DNA from: Leptasterias polaris
Lineage: Eukaryota > Echinodermata > Asteroidea > Forcipulatida > Asteriidae
Direction of reading: 5' to 3'
Length of the DNA: 64,000 nt
Assembly: GCA_037783415.1 (NCBI GenBank)
Contig: JAZGTN010000058.1
Location: 5,306,001 to 5,370,000, forward strand
The translations under genes were made by a program, and so were the position numbers. The notes below the pieces were generated by a model that saw only the letters and a list, made by a program, of their open reading frames with translations, was not told where the DNA came from and did not search any database. Positions 32,561-43,600 of this stretch are shown here, piece after piece (position 1 is the stretch's first letter; each line of letters opens with the position of its first letter).

Positions 32561-34069
32561 GTGAGTTTAACATAGCAATTATAAAAGGCATTACAGGCAG
32601 ACCTTTTAGAAAACTGATCTGCATCTTGGCACTTTGACCATTGATGGATCTTGGGCTTATTTATTGTAATTGTTTTTAGGGTTTTTGTAGAAACATTAAA
32701 GGTATTATACAGGATTGGCAGAGCTGACAAAATAATCACAGACAGTGTTCATGTTTTGCGTAATCAACCACATACATGAAATAACAAACCTGTGAAAATT
32801 TGAGCTCAATTGGTCATCGAGGTCACGAGAAAATAGTGAAAAGAGACCTTATGTGTTTTCTGTTTTTCAAACATCGAGTTTATTATACTCGGACTCCAAT
32901 AAAAACAAACAAGACACAAATTTTTGAATTACTGCCACAGTCTGAAACCAACTGATTTTATTTGTGCCGGATACCGAATTGGGCAAACCGGACACAAGAA
33001 AAACAAGCGGGGTACACCTGACCCCTAACCAGGATGCACTTGCACCCGAACCTGGGTTCAATTTGACCCAAAAATACAAAACAAACCAGGATGCACTTGC
33101 ACCCAAACCTGGGTTCCATTTGACCCAAAAATTAGCTGCATATGTCAGCCACAAACCCAATATAATTTGTGTAGGCCTACACCAGATCAACTTTACTGTG
33201 TTTTGTAGAAATTATTAATTTGTTTAATTACACAGAGTACAGGATAGAGTTGCGCTTCCACCGATGAAACCTCAGTCGGAATCATGGCCACATGAAACTT
33301 TCGAACGCCATGGCAACAATACCAAAACCAATTAACAAATCCATTGTGTTTATAATAATTATTACATGTTGTTAAATAAACGCCAAAATCGGGGTAAATG
33401 GCTGTCTGAACCCTTCCAATTATGCCATTGCAGCAACTTGAAAAAACAGCCAATAAGAACATTGCCAAATAACAGGTGGAGTAAGTGGGATGGCGGTGGG
33501 AAAATTATTCATATCTTACCACATTGAAAGACTGTGACGAAGTGACAGATAAAATAATAAGCCCGCCAAAACAAAAATCCTGATGGGGGGAATCACCATG
33601 ATTGGTTAAAAAACAAAAACAAATGTAATACACTGATTTGCTACATTGTTAAATTGCAACACAGCATGACCCAGAAACCCAGCAAGTGATTTTTTGCAAA
33701 CTATGCCATGGATGCACAGGGAAAAAACAATTAAAATTGCTTGTAAGAAAAACGCTGTGGGTATGCCCGGAAACAGACTGTGTACAATGAAGGTTACGCT
33801 GAGTATAAGGCCTTTTATCCTTAGGGTGATAAAAGGAATTATCGCGCGCAATAAAAACTATTGTTTTATTCATTTCTCAGAAACGATAGCATTTTAGGCA
33901 GAAATATTTTAAGGAACCCTTTTTACCATTACTTACTTTAAATCATGTAAGTTATGTGTGAATCTGTGAACATTTGTGTTTTTCGATCTTGCCAATAGTG
34001 TACAGAGCCTTTAATTTAAGAAGGTTTTGTCACTTTGTTTTATAATTCTTGACTTATTTTTATATTTAG
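32561..34069. other. Intron 2 of the DUF7869-type gene
   Basis: About 1.5 kb without recognised coding sequence. A unit of about 55 bp (CCAGGATGCACTTGCACCC... GACCCAAAAAT) is duplicated in tandem around 33028-33132. Overlapping hydrophobic frames at 33600-33897 on both strands look like chance. Confidence 0.45.
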
Positions 34070-34826
34070 AATATCCCGTAAACACTATCATAGCTGTCGA
34101 GAAAGAGCAAGAGCTGATCAATCCGATGAAAACACAATTATAATAGATGGGATGGACCAATCCAAAACTAACCTCCCAAGTCTTCTGATAGAAGATAAGG
34201 CAACAAGACCTTTGGCACGCTTGAGAACGCACATTACAGGTATAGTATGTTACTAAGTAACTACAGTCTTGTCAGTATAACGTTGCATGTATGGTGCATG
34301 GGATAAAACATAACAGTCTTTTTACCTCTACCAGGCAGAAAATAATCAATTTTACTTTCATATTGACAGGAGCATTGTTTCACACTAATGTTCCTGGAGG
34401 AATGAAGGTTTATGCATTTACTGACATCATGAATCTTCCACATGACAGCAATCTCAGTATGCATGTTCTCCTCCAATTGATCATCAACAACAAAGAACAC
34501 AAAGGAACAACTCTAAATGTGCAGGTGCGTGTGATATGTTTGAAGACCCTTTCACGATCCTGCACTTATTTCTGCATTAACTCAACCCTTTGCAAGACAA
34601 TCAAGTAAAACATGCTCCTGTGCAGTAACATTTTCTTTTAATCGGAAGGTGCCACCAGTATAGTGTTTAAACCAGATGAAATGAGCTTTTTTTATATTAT
34701 TTGTTTGTATTAATTAGTCATAAATACCCAAGACAGTTTATCCATTTTGATTGGGCGAGAGGACGCCACGTGGCCGTGTTTAAACGGATGATATAGACAC
34801 GGCTATAAGTGTTTAGTGACTCGGTC

Positions 34827-34948
34827 TTAACCGGCCGTTTTCAAACCTTGCAGGGTCGTGGCCGTGTGATAAAGGACCTCGCCTTCGGCTCCGTCCTTTA
34901 TCACACGGCCACGACCCTGCCGGTTTTAAACGCCCGGTTAAGACCTCG
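34827..34948. repeat. Short perfect hairpin in intron 4
   Basis: GCAGGGTCGTGGCCGTGTGA and its reverse complement form arms of at least 28 perfect bases around a 15-base loop. The outer GGTCTTAACCGG and CCGGTTAAGACC extend the arms to about 50 bases with mismatches. Confidence 0.85.
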
Positions 34949-35242
34949 TCGCCTACTCTTTTATTCCCTTAATTATATGTTGTTTCAAAGCGACTGCTAG
35001 TTCAAGTAAACTATTTGTGTTACCTTTATAAATAATAATGTGCTCTTTCGGTTTGTTTTTATCAGATGGATAACTGTTTTCGAGAAAACAAAAACAAGTA
35101 TCTGTTGGCTCTAGGTACCCTACTTGTGGAATATGATATCTACAAAACAGTGAGTATTGTGTACATTGTATTACAATTATCTTTAAAATGGATTCCACAG
35201 GTCCTTGTCATGATCAGTGTAACACATATTTCAATATTGATA

Positions 35243-35826
35243 TTATAAGCCATCACACAAGCACAAGTGGTATACGGAAAAATATAGCGCTTCTGCCTCC
35301 CATATCCAACAAGGCCGAAGGCGTTCGATTTCGGATGCATACGCGCTATATTTGTCTGTATTCCACGAGCGCGTGTGTGATAACGTATTTATCTTCAAAC
35401 TTGATGCGCAGTTGGAACACACAATACGCAGGGTGTGATATGGGCCGTGCAATATAAGTTTTTATCTTCCAGTACGCGCTAATCCTCCAATCAGATGCTC
35501 GAACCAGAGTGTGATATTATACAAATATTGACTGCTTCGAGTGCTATGGTTAAAACTACGACTCCCGAGGTGATCCCCGGAGCGTGCTATTTTCCCGAGG
35601 CGCAGCCCAGTTTTTATATTGCACTCTGCGTATTGAGAGTGTCAATGCGTCACGCTCCGCATACGGTCAGTGCAAAAATTACATTCTAAACTTTGCGCGT
35701 GCATGCTGTTCGTCATGAAATAACGCTCTGAAATTTTAAACTTTGCCTCGTTGGATATGGGACGCAGAAGCGCTATATTTTTCCGTATTCCACTCGCGCT
35801 TGTGTGATAACTTATAATATCACACT
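35243..35826. mobile_element. MITE-like element in intron 5
   Basis: About 75-bp arms: CATCACACAAGCACAAGTGG with GGAAAAATATAGCGCTTCTG on the left, and the inverse (CAGAAGCGCTATATTTTTCC, CGCGCTTGTGTGATAA) on the right. A third, partial copy lies at about 35335-35390. Not coding. Confidence 0.7.
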
Positions 35827-36760
35827 CCTTGTTGCTATGGATCGACCAATCAGAATCGAATATTCAGGCCTGCTTGAAGATAATGTTTGTTCTGTTACAC
35901 ACTATTAAGCTATTATTGATGATGATTGTTTGGGTATAAAACCATTCCAAAGGCTGAAATGTTGATTCATGCAATACTTTTTCACATTATGCAAAAGCTT
36001 CCTGCGAAATGAAAAGTAAAGCCTTTCATATTCTTTATCATTTGTTTTCAGGTGGATTTCAATTTTCTTCCGGTGGGGCACACCCATGAAGATGTGGATC
36101 AGTTTTTCAGCAGAGTGGCTGAAAAGTTGAGGTCACACAATGTCTATACACTGAAAGGTACGTTAAGGTTTTTGGTGTTGCTGAATAAGGAAACAAACTT
36201 ACAAGATGATTTTTTTTACTAAAATGTTGTTTGTCCTGCAGTTACGAAGCCATGGGTGTTGACATGACCATTTGTAATTTTATCGTGGCAGTGCTAAATA
36301 AAGCAAGAGATCAGATTTATAACAAAACATAAACATTGTATTCAAATCATCAAGGCAGGCTGATTTTGTAAAATGTTTGATCATTTTTGAATGAAATATG
36401 TAAAGCATGATTTGCACTAGCAGCAGGTGGCAATGGTCACAAAACATTCAACCAGTCAACTGATTGAATTTTCACATTATAATTTCAGACCTTCACAGCC
36501 TGATAAAAACCTCGTTCACACCAGAGGTTGATGTGTGTCACATCCTTGGGCAAGAAGTGCTCAATATAAAAGAGTGGTTATCACCCTATATCCACAAACT
36601 TGGCAACCACTCAAAGCCACATCACTTCCGGTTTCAAAAACAAAATGGTGAGACAAAGATGAGCTACAAGATGTGGTGTTGTGACCCATGGCGACCAAAT
36701 TCAACTGAAGGACTCGACGCAGAGATTGAGTTGTCACCCTCTCAACAGCAGTCAACTGGG

Positions 36761-36860
36761 ATCAACATTTTAAAGGTATAATACTTTATCCTACTGGATG
36801 CAGTCACTGTATCAACATTTTAAAGGTATAATACTTTATCCTACTGGATGCAGTCACTGT
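36761..36860 (+). repeat. 50-bp tandem duplication covering a splice donor
   Basis: An exact 50-base unit (ATCAACATTTTAAAGGTATA at its start) occurs twice. It contains the last 15 bases of exon 7 and its gtataata donor, so the gene carries two equal donors. Confidence 0.9.
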
Positions 36861-37420
36861 GAATATACAGTTCATAATGTTTAGGGAACATGACAGTTTT
36901 GGGAGCCAGTCTTCACTGTGTGGTAATGACCGGGTTGTTGGCTGGCCGGCCGCTGTTAACAGTGGCCATCTGCCACCAACCACGCAGTAAAGACTGGCTC
37001 CCGACACTGTTATTGCCATTAATAAATACATTTAACGAAGAAAAGGGTAATAATCATTAATCAATTTGTGATCTTTTATGCCGTTATTTTTGTGAAATGT
37101 TACACTCATGTTCCACTCATGTTCAAGGGTTAAACTTTTGCATGGCTCCTAGTCCCTTGAACAAAATTTAACTGTATGTGCATATTTTGAAGAATCAGAC
37201 TGTGCACTTTTAAAGTAACAGCACCAAAATAGAAACACTTTGGTTGGTGTCTGGCTTTTTGCTTTGCATTACCTTGGTTTCATGCGCGTACCAGCTACCT
37301 TAAAATGATACATTGTCGGTCCATTACCACGCAGTGAAGACCGGCTCCCCAAACTGTATTCCCTAAATACCATATGAACTGTATTTTCACAGTGACTGCA
37401 TTCAGTAGGATAGAGCATAC
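36786..37420. repeat. Inverted-repeat element after exon 7
   Basis: The segment from about 36832 to 36930 (CTACTGGATGCAGTCACTGT, GGGAGCCAGTCTTCACTG) returns reversed at about 37310-37420 with mismatches. A second, smaller hairpin with the same GGGAGCCAGTCTT block lies at 36900-37003. Confidence 0.6.
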
Positions 37421-37907
37421 ACAACAAGTGCAGTGAAAATATCACTTTTACACAACATTGTGCTTGTTTAGTTGCCATTTGTTTGCTGGTTTCAGAGCCG
37501 TCCTTATATCACATGTTAATACACCCCCACTCTCCTAGGTATTTATTAATGACAGTTACATTATAAGTTATTATACAGTCCTATTTTGTGTTGCACAAAA
37601 TGGAAAAGGTGGAACCCTATGTAAAATTGGTGTTGGATTTGCCCAATTGCTTTTCTGTTTAAAATTAGAACAGTGTTAAACACAGTATTGAAACTCAATC
37701 AAACCAGTATGCTGTTTTTATAAGATAAACTAAAAACTTTTGCAGGAAATTCCATGCATTGATGATGTCCCAGAGCATGTCATACCAAACCTGGAGAAGA
37801 TGGACCCAAATTTGCAGAGGCATATATCATTGTTCAAGCGAAGACTTCCAACCCCTGCCCATGATGAGTGGGAAACTTTCTTCAAAGACATTGACATGTA
37901 TACCAAG

Positions 37908-38560
37908 GTAAAGCAATATTAAATGTTCAAAGGAGCGTTTTGCTGGGAGTAAATTTAGGGAAGCTGGGAACAAGAGGACAACCAGTAAGAAAATGAACAA
38001 AAACGCCTCCACACCAAAAAAAATCCAAAGGCTTACACTGTACAAAGATTTAATTATCAGATGCGAAAAAGCTTTTGTGAAGTGCATCTGTTTTGCTTTG
38101 TAACATGTCAATCTGGTGGAGGCATGTTTCTATACTAATATCTATAGATGATCGCAATTTGTATAGAACATTTTTTTCAGAAATAACTTATTTTAATATT
38201 TACAACTTATTGTCATTAGTCGGACACTCTCGATAAAAGTTACATTTAATAGTTTGTACACGGACCAATGGCATGGTGTTTCGTGTACAAACCTGTTTGT
38301 GCACAACCAATGGGACTGCGGTTCGTACACAAACCTGCGTGGGCCAATGACAGGGTAACTCTCCATAGACCATGTACATTAACCGTTGGCCAATAGAAGC
38401 GCACATGCAGTCACCAGCAGTTCACATACAAATCGGGCACAGCTAACAAGGTCAGCGCTAGCGATGCTCAAAATAAACCCAGACAGATGATGATGTATGT
38501 TACTCCAGCAGTACCATATAGGTTGCTATTGGAGGGTACTCTCGCAAGAGTACCAGGTAA
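37908..38560. other. Region after the last recognised DUF7869-type exon
   Basis: No further exon with proper signals was found, so the gene is truncated or its last exons are too short to recognise. Confidence 0.4.
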
Positions 38561-39334
38561 CTAGTTCTTTGGTTTAGGCTTTGTCTTCTTTGGTTTGTAT
38601 CTAGGTTTGGGTAAATTGTGAGACATCATTCCCTTGATCATGACATCTCGGGGGATGTTTTTTGTTGCATAACGTTTGACGACTTGTGAAAGAACTGTGC
38701 AGGGATGTGGACCAGGTTTCTTCGATTTCGAATTTTCAAAGCAGCACTGCTTGATCGCACTATCATTATCAGAACGGATGACATGTGCAATCCATCTTTC
38801 TTGTTGATCCTCGATAAATTCTTGTAGAGTTGCTGTGTTGCATTTCTCAAGTATACGTTGGTTTGTATGAATATACCTAAAAATTGTCTCGGGTGAGGTT
38901 TCGGGGTCACCCTTTTTCACACGTTGGAAACCGCCTTTGACCATATGTCGAAGGTATTTGACATACACAGAGTTCATTCTGTCCATCTGAGTAGTCGTTA
39001 ATGTCCAGGTCTGAACGCCGTAGGTTAGGCGAGAACGAACAAGTGCATTGAAAAACGACGTACGGATGTGGAGTTGGATACTTCGGTTGGTGAAGAATGG
39101 TTTCATTTCATAAAACTTTGATCTTGCGGAGTTAATTCGGTTTAGGACTTCTTCGTTGCAGGTTCGAGGGGTACCATAGTTGAAAACTGAGCCGAGATAG
39201 CGGAAGTTCTCAGCATTAATCAGATCTGTGTTTGCTATGGTACACAAAGTGAGGTATGTGACTGTCTGTAGTGTTACGTAACTAATTTCTTTTTGGTACC
39301 GTACACAACCCATCCATACCGTGAATCTATCCAT
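38561..39334 (-). pseudogene. LINE RT C-terminal fragment
   Basis: One open frame of 257 residues. NFRYLGSVFNYGTPRTCNEE, INSARSKFYEMKPFF and LTYGVQTWTLTTTQMDR are the thumb/connection region found after the RT palm in LINEs of the RTE and related clades. The catalytic YADD part is absent, so it is a 5'-truncated or broken copy. It ends in a very basic KPKKTKPKPKN tail. The satellite at 39340 begins directly at its upstream edge. The clade is uncertain; it differs clearly from the CR1- and L2-like elements here. Confidence 0.6.
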
Positions 39335-39339
39335 ATAGT

Positions 39340-39790
39340 GTATCCTTAGTGCCCTTACAAAAAAGTTCTATAGAATTCTATAAAAAAAAATCTATAGAAT
39401 TTCTATAATAATTTCTATAGAATAAGCCATAGAACCCTTCTATAAAAACTCTATAAAAATTCTATAAAAACTCTATAAAAATTCTATAAAAACTCTATAC
39501 AAACGTATAGAATTTCTATAGAAAAACTGGCCACTTTTCTATAAAATTTCTATAGGAAGGAAACTTGTTCTATAGAAATCTATAGCAACCTCTATAGAAA
39601 AAATGCAATCTCTTTAGAATAATGTCTATAGAGCGGCCTATAGAGTTCTATAGAGCGGCGTATAGAGTTCTATAGAGCGGCGTATAGAGTTCTATAGAGC
39701 GGCCTATAGAGTTCTATAGAGCGGCCTATAGAGTTCTATAGAGCGGCCTATAGAGTTCTATAGAGTTCTATACAGCAGCGTATATAGAAA
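39340..39790. repeat. CTATAG-rich satellite with two unit types
   Basis: First part (39358-39605): irregular TTCTATAGAA/CTATAAAAA units, mostly A/T. Second part (39640-39785): a regular ~24-bp unit, GAGCGGCCTATAGAGTTCTA, in about six copies alternating GGCC and GGCG. CTATAG palindromes make it self-complementary throughout. Non-coding. Confidence 0.85.
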
Positions 39791-41334
39791 TACATGTATT
39801 TATCATAATTACGAAAATGGACATTTCAATGATCAGAGCAACCATTGTTTACTATATAGTAAGTCATTTATAGTTCCAGTTTACGTGGCTTGGTTGTGAA
39901 ATTAAGATGCGCTCTTGCCAATCACACACACGTACACACAACAATATTTGGGCTCTATGAACAGACGTTAAACAAACTAGATTTGTAATAACAGCAATGC
40001 TAAAAAACGATGTCTTTAGTGAGATACTTATTTATTTGCCACTTTCTGAACAAGAACAAACTACATATTCTTTCAAATGTAAGCTAAAGCTGTTGGTATT
40101 AACCAGTTCACGTCGGGGTGATTTTGATATATAGCGAGTCCAGTGGTGGGATTATTTTTCAAGGGCAATGATCCGATACGGGTTCAGTCAGATAGAAGCG
40201 ATATCCCACTGCCTCGATCGCTGCGAGCCGGTCGCTGACAGGTATTTCCGGGCGTGTTTACACGGCCTCCGTTGTGTGGTGCCGGCAGGTGTTGCGTGTT
40301 AACACGGCCTCCAACGTGAACTGTGTGTAGGGGAAAAGCGAATCAAACGTGTAACCTTGTGCAAGCAGACTAAAAGACGAGACTAATGTGGCCACAAACA
40401 ACATTTTGATAGTTTTGTATATATAAGCATCATATAGAGTGTTTTTTTTGGGAGGACAAGCACCAAAATAGTATTACCGGAACGCACTCACAATGTTCAA
40501 AAAAGCTTTAGTTATAGTATTTATAAAGTTCTTGGAAATTAAAGCTTTAAAGAACGTATGAGGCGATATGTGGATAGTTCTTAATAGGGAAAAAAAGGGG
40601 GGGGGGGGAAAAGGGGTTAAGTGAAAAGGCAAAATTAGATGGGGAACATGTGTTGGTGGGGGTGGGGTTTGGAGAGGATGGTCTCTGGTAGTAAAACATT
40701 CCTGACTGTCTAACCATGGAGGTAATAAACACTCTTGGCAGACCTCCCGCCTCCCTGCACCAAGGCATGGTGCCCCCCAAGAAACCGCACGCCTCATTAT
40801 ATATGCAGCAACTTAGGGGATTAAATGTTTAAACAATGGCCAGTACTACACTGCACCATGGGCATCCACACAAGACTCCTATCTGCATGGTCTAATTACT
40901 GTGTTTTTGGGTGGGAGACAAGTGTCTCTGTATTTAAATACACAGGCAATGGTTACAACAGAGCTAATGTTGATGTTTTTATGAAACTCCATGAAGGATT
41001 GAGGGGAGTGGGTTTTTGGAAGAAGGGGGGGGGGGGGGGTTTTCAAGGGAAGGGGTTGTTAGAATTCACTAAAAAGAACTTTTTCCGGTGATAATATGTT
41101 GAGCCACTTTTTTGTATACCTTTAATGGTATGGCTCAAAACATATTTTCAGTGCGTTATATAAGCTGCACCTCATCAGTCACCATTTTGGTTTATGTATC
41201 CTTTATTATGAAAGATTTGCAACAAAGAGTGATCAAGGTATAGTTTATTAGAGTAGAAAGATCCAGCGAGATTGTTATTTTTGTTTGTTTTTAGTTTAAC
41301 GTAGTCTCATCTGGATCCAAACCCTGTTGTTTCT
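39791..41334. other. Non-coding stretch with a possible short TTAA element
   Basis: Starts with AT-rich sequence. About 40097-40325 may be a short piggyBac-type non-autonomous element: TTAACCAGTTCACGTCGGGG on the left and CCAACGTGAACTG reversed on the right. G runs at 40596 and 41025 create false Pro/Gly-rich frames. Confidence 0.35.
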
Positions 41335-43254
41335 TTAATTTATTGTACCAACCTGTTGTTCTTGGAGTAATTCAACCAGGATTTGCAAGTTCTGTTTGTC
41401 CATTTCTTTGAGTACGTTTTCTTCGGTTGAATCTTGCAATCTAGCCCGAATTATTTGGTCTTTTATGTTCTTTTGTCTTTTGTAGGCCAACAGAGGTGGT
41501 ACAGGGAAGAGTTTGTTAAGGAGATCACTGTCATTTATTAAGTGCCAGTGTTTAAACAGTGCACGTTTGAGATTAGAGTGGTGTATTTGTGGGAAGAAAG
41601 GCAAGATAAAAACAAGGGGCGGATTCGTTTCTTTCTTGATGTTAGGTAATGCACCCAACATTGAAGTCCTGGGGTCCACGTTAGATTTCGTGAAGCGGGT
41701 CAATTCTTCCGTGCTGTATCCACGTTCTATTAGTTTTTCTTTGAAGAAATTGACCCTACTCTCGAAGTCTTTTTTGTGTGTGCATATGCGTTTGTATCTC
41801 GTAACTTCACCCTTAATGACCCCACCAAATACCGACTCAGGGTGTGCAGATTCTCGAGCAAGATATTGGAACGTGTCCGTTTTTTTCGTTGCTATTCGAG
41901 TATCAAGCTTCCCCTCTTTCTGAAAACGTTCGCCTTTGTAAATTATGAGGTCAAGAAAGGTGATTTGGTTGTCGGAGATCTCTGAAGTGAACTTCAATGT
42001 TGGGTGCAGATTGTTTAACATCTTAATGAAATCCAGCGCTTCATTCTTGTTGCCATTGTAAATTATTAAAACATCGTCTCTGTATCTCATGTAAGCCACT
42101 ATCTCTGGGTTGTTAGGGAGTATAATATCTTTTTCGTATTTGAACAAGGTGATGTCACATATTTCAGGACTGCATACACTACCCATTGCCACGCCAATTT
42201 TTTGTCTGTAGAACTTGTTATTGAATTCGAAGACGTTTGCGCCCAAGATCAGTTCTAAAAGACATTGCGTGTGTTTTTTTGTAGGTTTTGGTATGGTGTA
42301 GAGTTCTGATTTTGCTTGTTCCAAAGCATCACAAACCGAGTCTATTGCCTCTTTCTGTGGGCAGTTTGTGTACATTGAAACAATGTCCAGTGCGATAAGG
42401 AGATTATCTTGTCCCATCGTCAAATTATTTAGTCTTTTGAGAACCTGTGAGGAGTCTCTTGTATATGTGCTTTGTTGCTTGACGATAGGGAGCAGGAAAA
42501 AATCCATATATTTTGAGATTTGTTGAGTTGGAGCCCCACAACCACTGATAATCGGCCTTCCCACAAACCGTGTTCCACCCGGTGGGTTTTTGTGGATCTT
42601 CGGTAATAGGTAAAGGCATGGTGTTTTGATCTCATGATTGTGAGGATTAAGGAACTCAAACATCTCTTTGTTTATAACGTTGTCCACGTATAGATCACGT
42701 ACGGCCCGATAGACCATAGCGGTGACATCACCTGTTAAATCCTTATCCACAACCTGATAATGCGGCCCAGATAATTGCCTCAAACCTTCCTGTAGGTAGT
42801 CTGATCTGTTCATAACACATACCCCACGGCCTTTGTCAAATTGTTTTATGACAATGTTCTGGTTTTTCTTGAGGCCTGTGAGAGCGATGCGTTCTGCTTT
42901 GGTGATATTGGATGCCACATTTTTGATTTTGATTTTGGACAGTTCCTCCAGTGTACCTTCAATGTAATTTTCTAAGTTTGTATTGAAGGTAGCAGGGGGT
43001 GTCCATTTTGATGGCATCCGAAATGGATGAAGTTGACCCAGATTTGCTTTCCCTGCCATTAAAACGCGAAGTCTCATTTTTCTGAAGAGCAGTTTTGAAT
43101 GGCGTAGGATAGCTGTCTTTTTTGGTTTTTTGGGTGTGGGAATGAAGTTTAAACCTCTTCCTAGAGCAATCGTTTCAGTCAAAGACAGTTTATAGTCAGA
43201 AAGATTTTTGACAAATTGTTGACTTTTGTTGGCTTTTTGTTTAAGAAAGACCAA
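41335..43254 (-). CDS. Penelope-like element reverse transcriptase, long intact frame
   Basis: 639 codons without a stop. The first codon of the frame is TTG, so the true start is upstream or lost. RT of Penelope-like type: KTPCLYLLPKIHKNPPG, RPIISGCGAPTQ, LIALDIVSMYTNCP (Asp290 as first metal ligand), GVAMGSVCSP and YRDDVLII (Asp393-394 as the catalytic pair), then NQITFLDLIIY. After the RT there is a basic and helix-rich segment (LLAYKRQKNIKDQII), but no GIY-YIG endonuclease follows before the TAA, although most Penelope-like elements have one. The copy is therefore endonuclease-less, or the 3' end was replaced. RT-terminase activity would need other nicks. No terminal repeats were recognised. 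The open frame suggests recent activity or selection. Confidence 0.85.
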   Translation of the reverse strand: MVFLKQKANKSQQFVKNLSDYKLSLTETIALGRGLNFIPTPKKPKKTAILRHSKLLFRKMRLRVLMAGKANLGQLHPFRMPSKWTPPATFNTNLENYIEGTLEELSKIKIKNVASNITKAERIALTGLKKNQNIVIKQFDKGRGVCVMNRSDYLQEGLRQLSGPHYQVVDKDLTGDVTAMVYRAVRDLYVDNVINKEMFEFLNPHNHEIKTPCLYLLPKIHKNPPGGTRFVGRPIISGCGAPTQQISKYMDFFLLPIVKQQSTYTRDSSQVLKRLNNLTMGQDNLLIALDIVSMYTNCPQKEAIDSVCDALEQAKSELYTIPKPTKKHTQCLLELILGANVFEFNNKFYRQKIGVAMGSVCSPEICDITLFKYEKDIILPNNPEIVAYMRYRDDVLIIYNGNKNEALDFIKMLNNLHPTLKFTSEISDNQITFLDLIIYKGERFQKEGKLDTRIATKKTDTFQYLARESAHPESVFGGVIKGEVTRYKRICTHKKDFESRVNFFKEKLIERGYSTEELTRFTKSNVDPRTSMLGALPNIKKETNPPLVFILPFFPQIHHSNLKRALFKHWHLINDSDLLNKLFPVPPLLAYKRQKNIKDQIIRARLQDSTEENVLKEMDKQNLQILVELLQEQQVGTIN

Positions 43255-43600
43255 ACTCTCGTTTTTCTTTTTTTGTTTGGTTATTTTACGAGAGAGAGAG
43301 AGGATTTCTCTTTTGCCATTTTACATTTCAAGTTTTTTTTGCCTCTGTTAAATCTTCTTGACATAGTTGCAACAATAGGGTCCTTCGTTGTTTTATTATG
43401 ATGTTTTTGCATAAAGGACGATAGAGTTACAGCGAGCAAATTGTGGTTTGCATTCGTTTAAATACCATGCTCCGCGAAATCATCCACCAACATTATGTCA
43501 TGCGCATGCGCATGTGTAGTGACATAACCTGGGGTTGATGTCCGAAGGCTGTGTGAATAAAGTCGCCGGGCCAGGTCGTTATATTAGGCCAACAAAAATT

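Larger units (their letters stand above)
31938..37907 (+). pseudogene. DUF7869-type transposase-like gene, eight exons
   Basis: Plus-strand exons: 31938-32155, 32439-32560, 34070-34239, 34370-34524, 35066-35149, 36052-36157, 36489-36775, 37746-37907. All have GT/AG signals; phases agree at every junction except exon 1-2, where one base is left over, implying an indel or a mis-set boundary. Conserved blocks: FYHWK, KCHICTSLKEE (a Cys pair), IIIDGMDQSKTNLP, MDNCFRENKNKYLL, FLPVGHTHEDVDQFFSRV. The D-G-M-D-Q, M-D-N and H-T-H-E-D boxes are typical of the DUF7869 family and could form a DDE/RNase H-like catalytic set (inference). The first coding exon and the 3' end are not visible. The introns contain small inverted-repeat elements. 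I rate this as a decayed or partial transposon gene rather than a host gene. Confidence 0.65.

Noticed and set aside
33600..33897. Overlapping hydrophobic frames on both strands
   Set aside because: No splice signals or homology; within an intron of the DUF7869-type gene.
40474..40797. Proline-rich minus-strand frames
   Set aside because: Also due to a G-rich tract; two overlapping frames with no motif.
41100..41334. GIY-YIG endonuclease after the Penelope-like RT
   Set aside because: No GIY or YIG motif in any minus-strand frame downstream of the RT stop.
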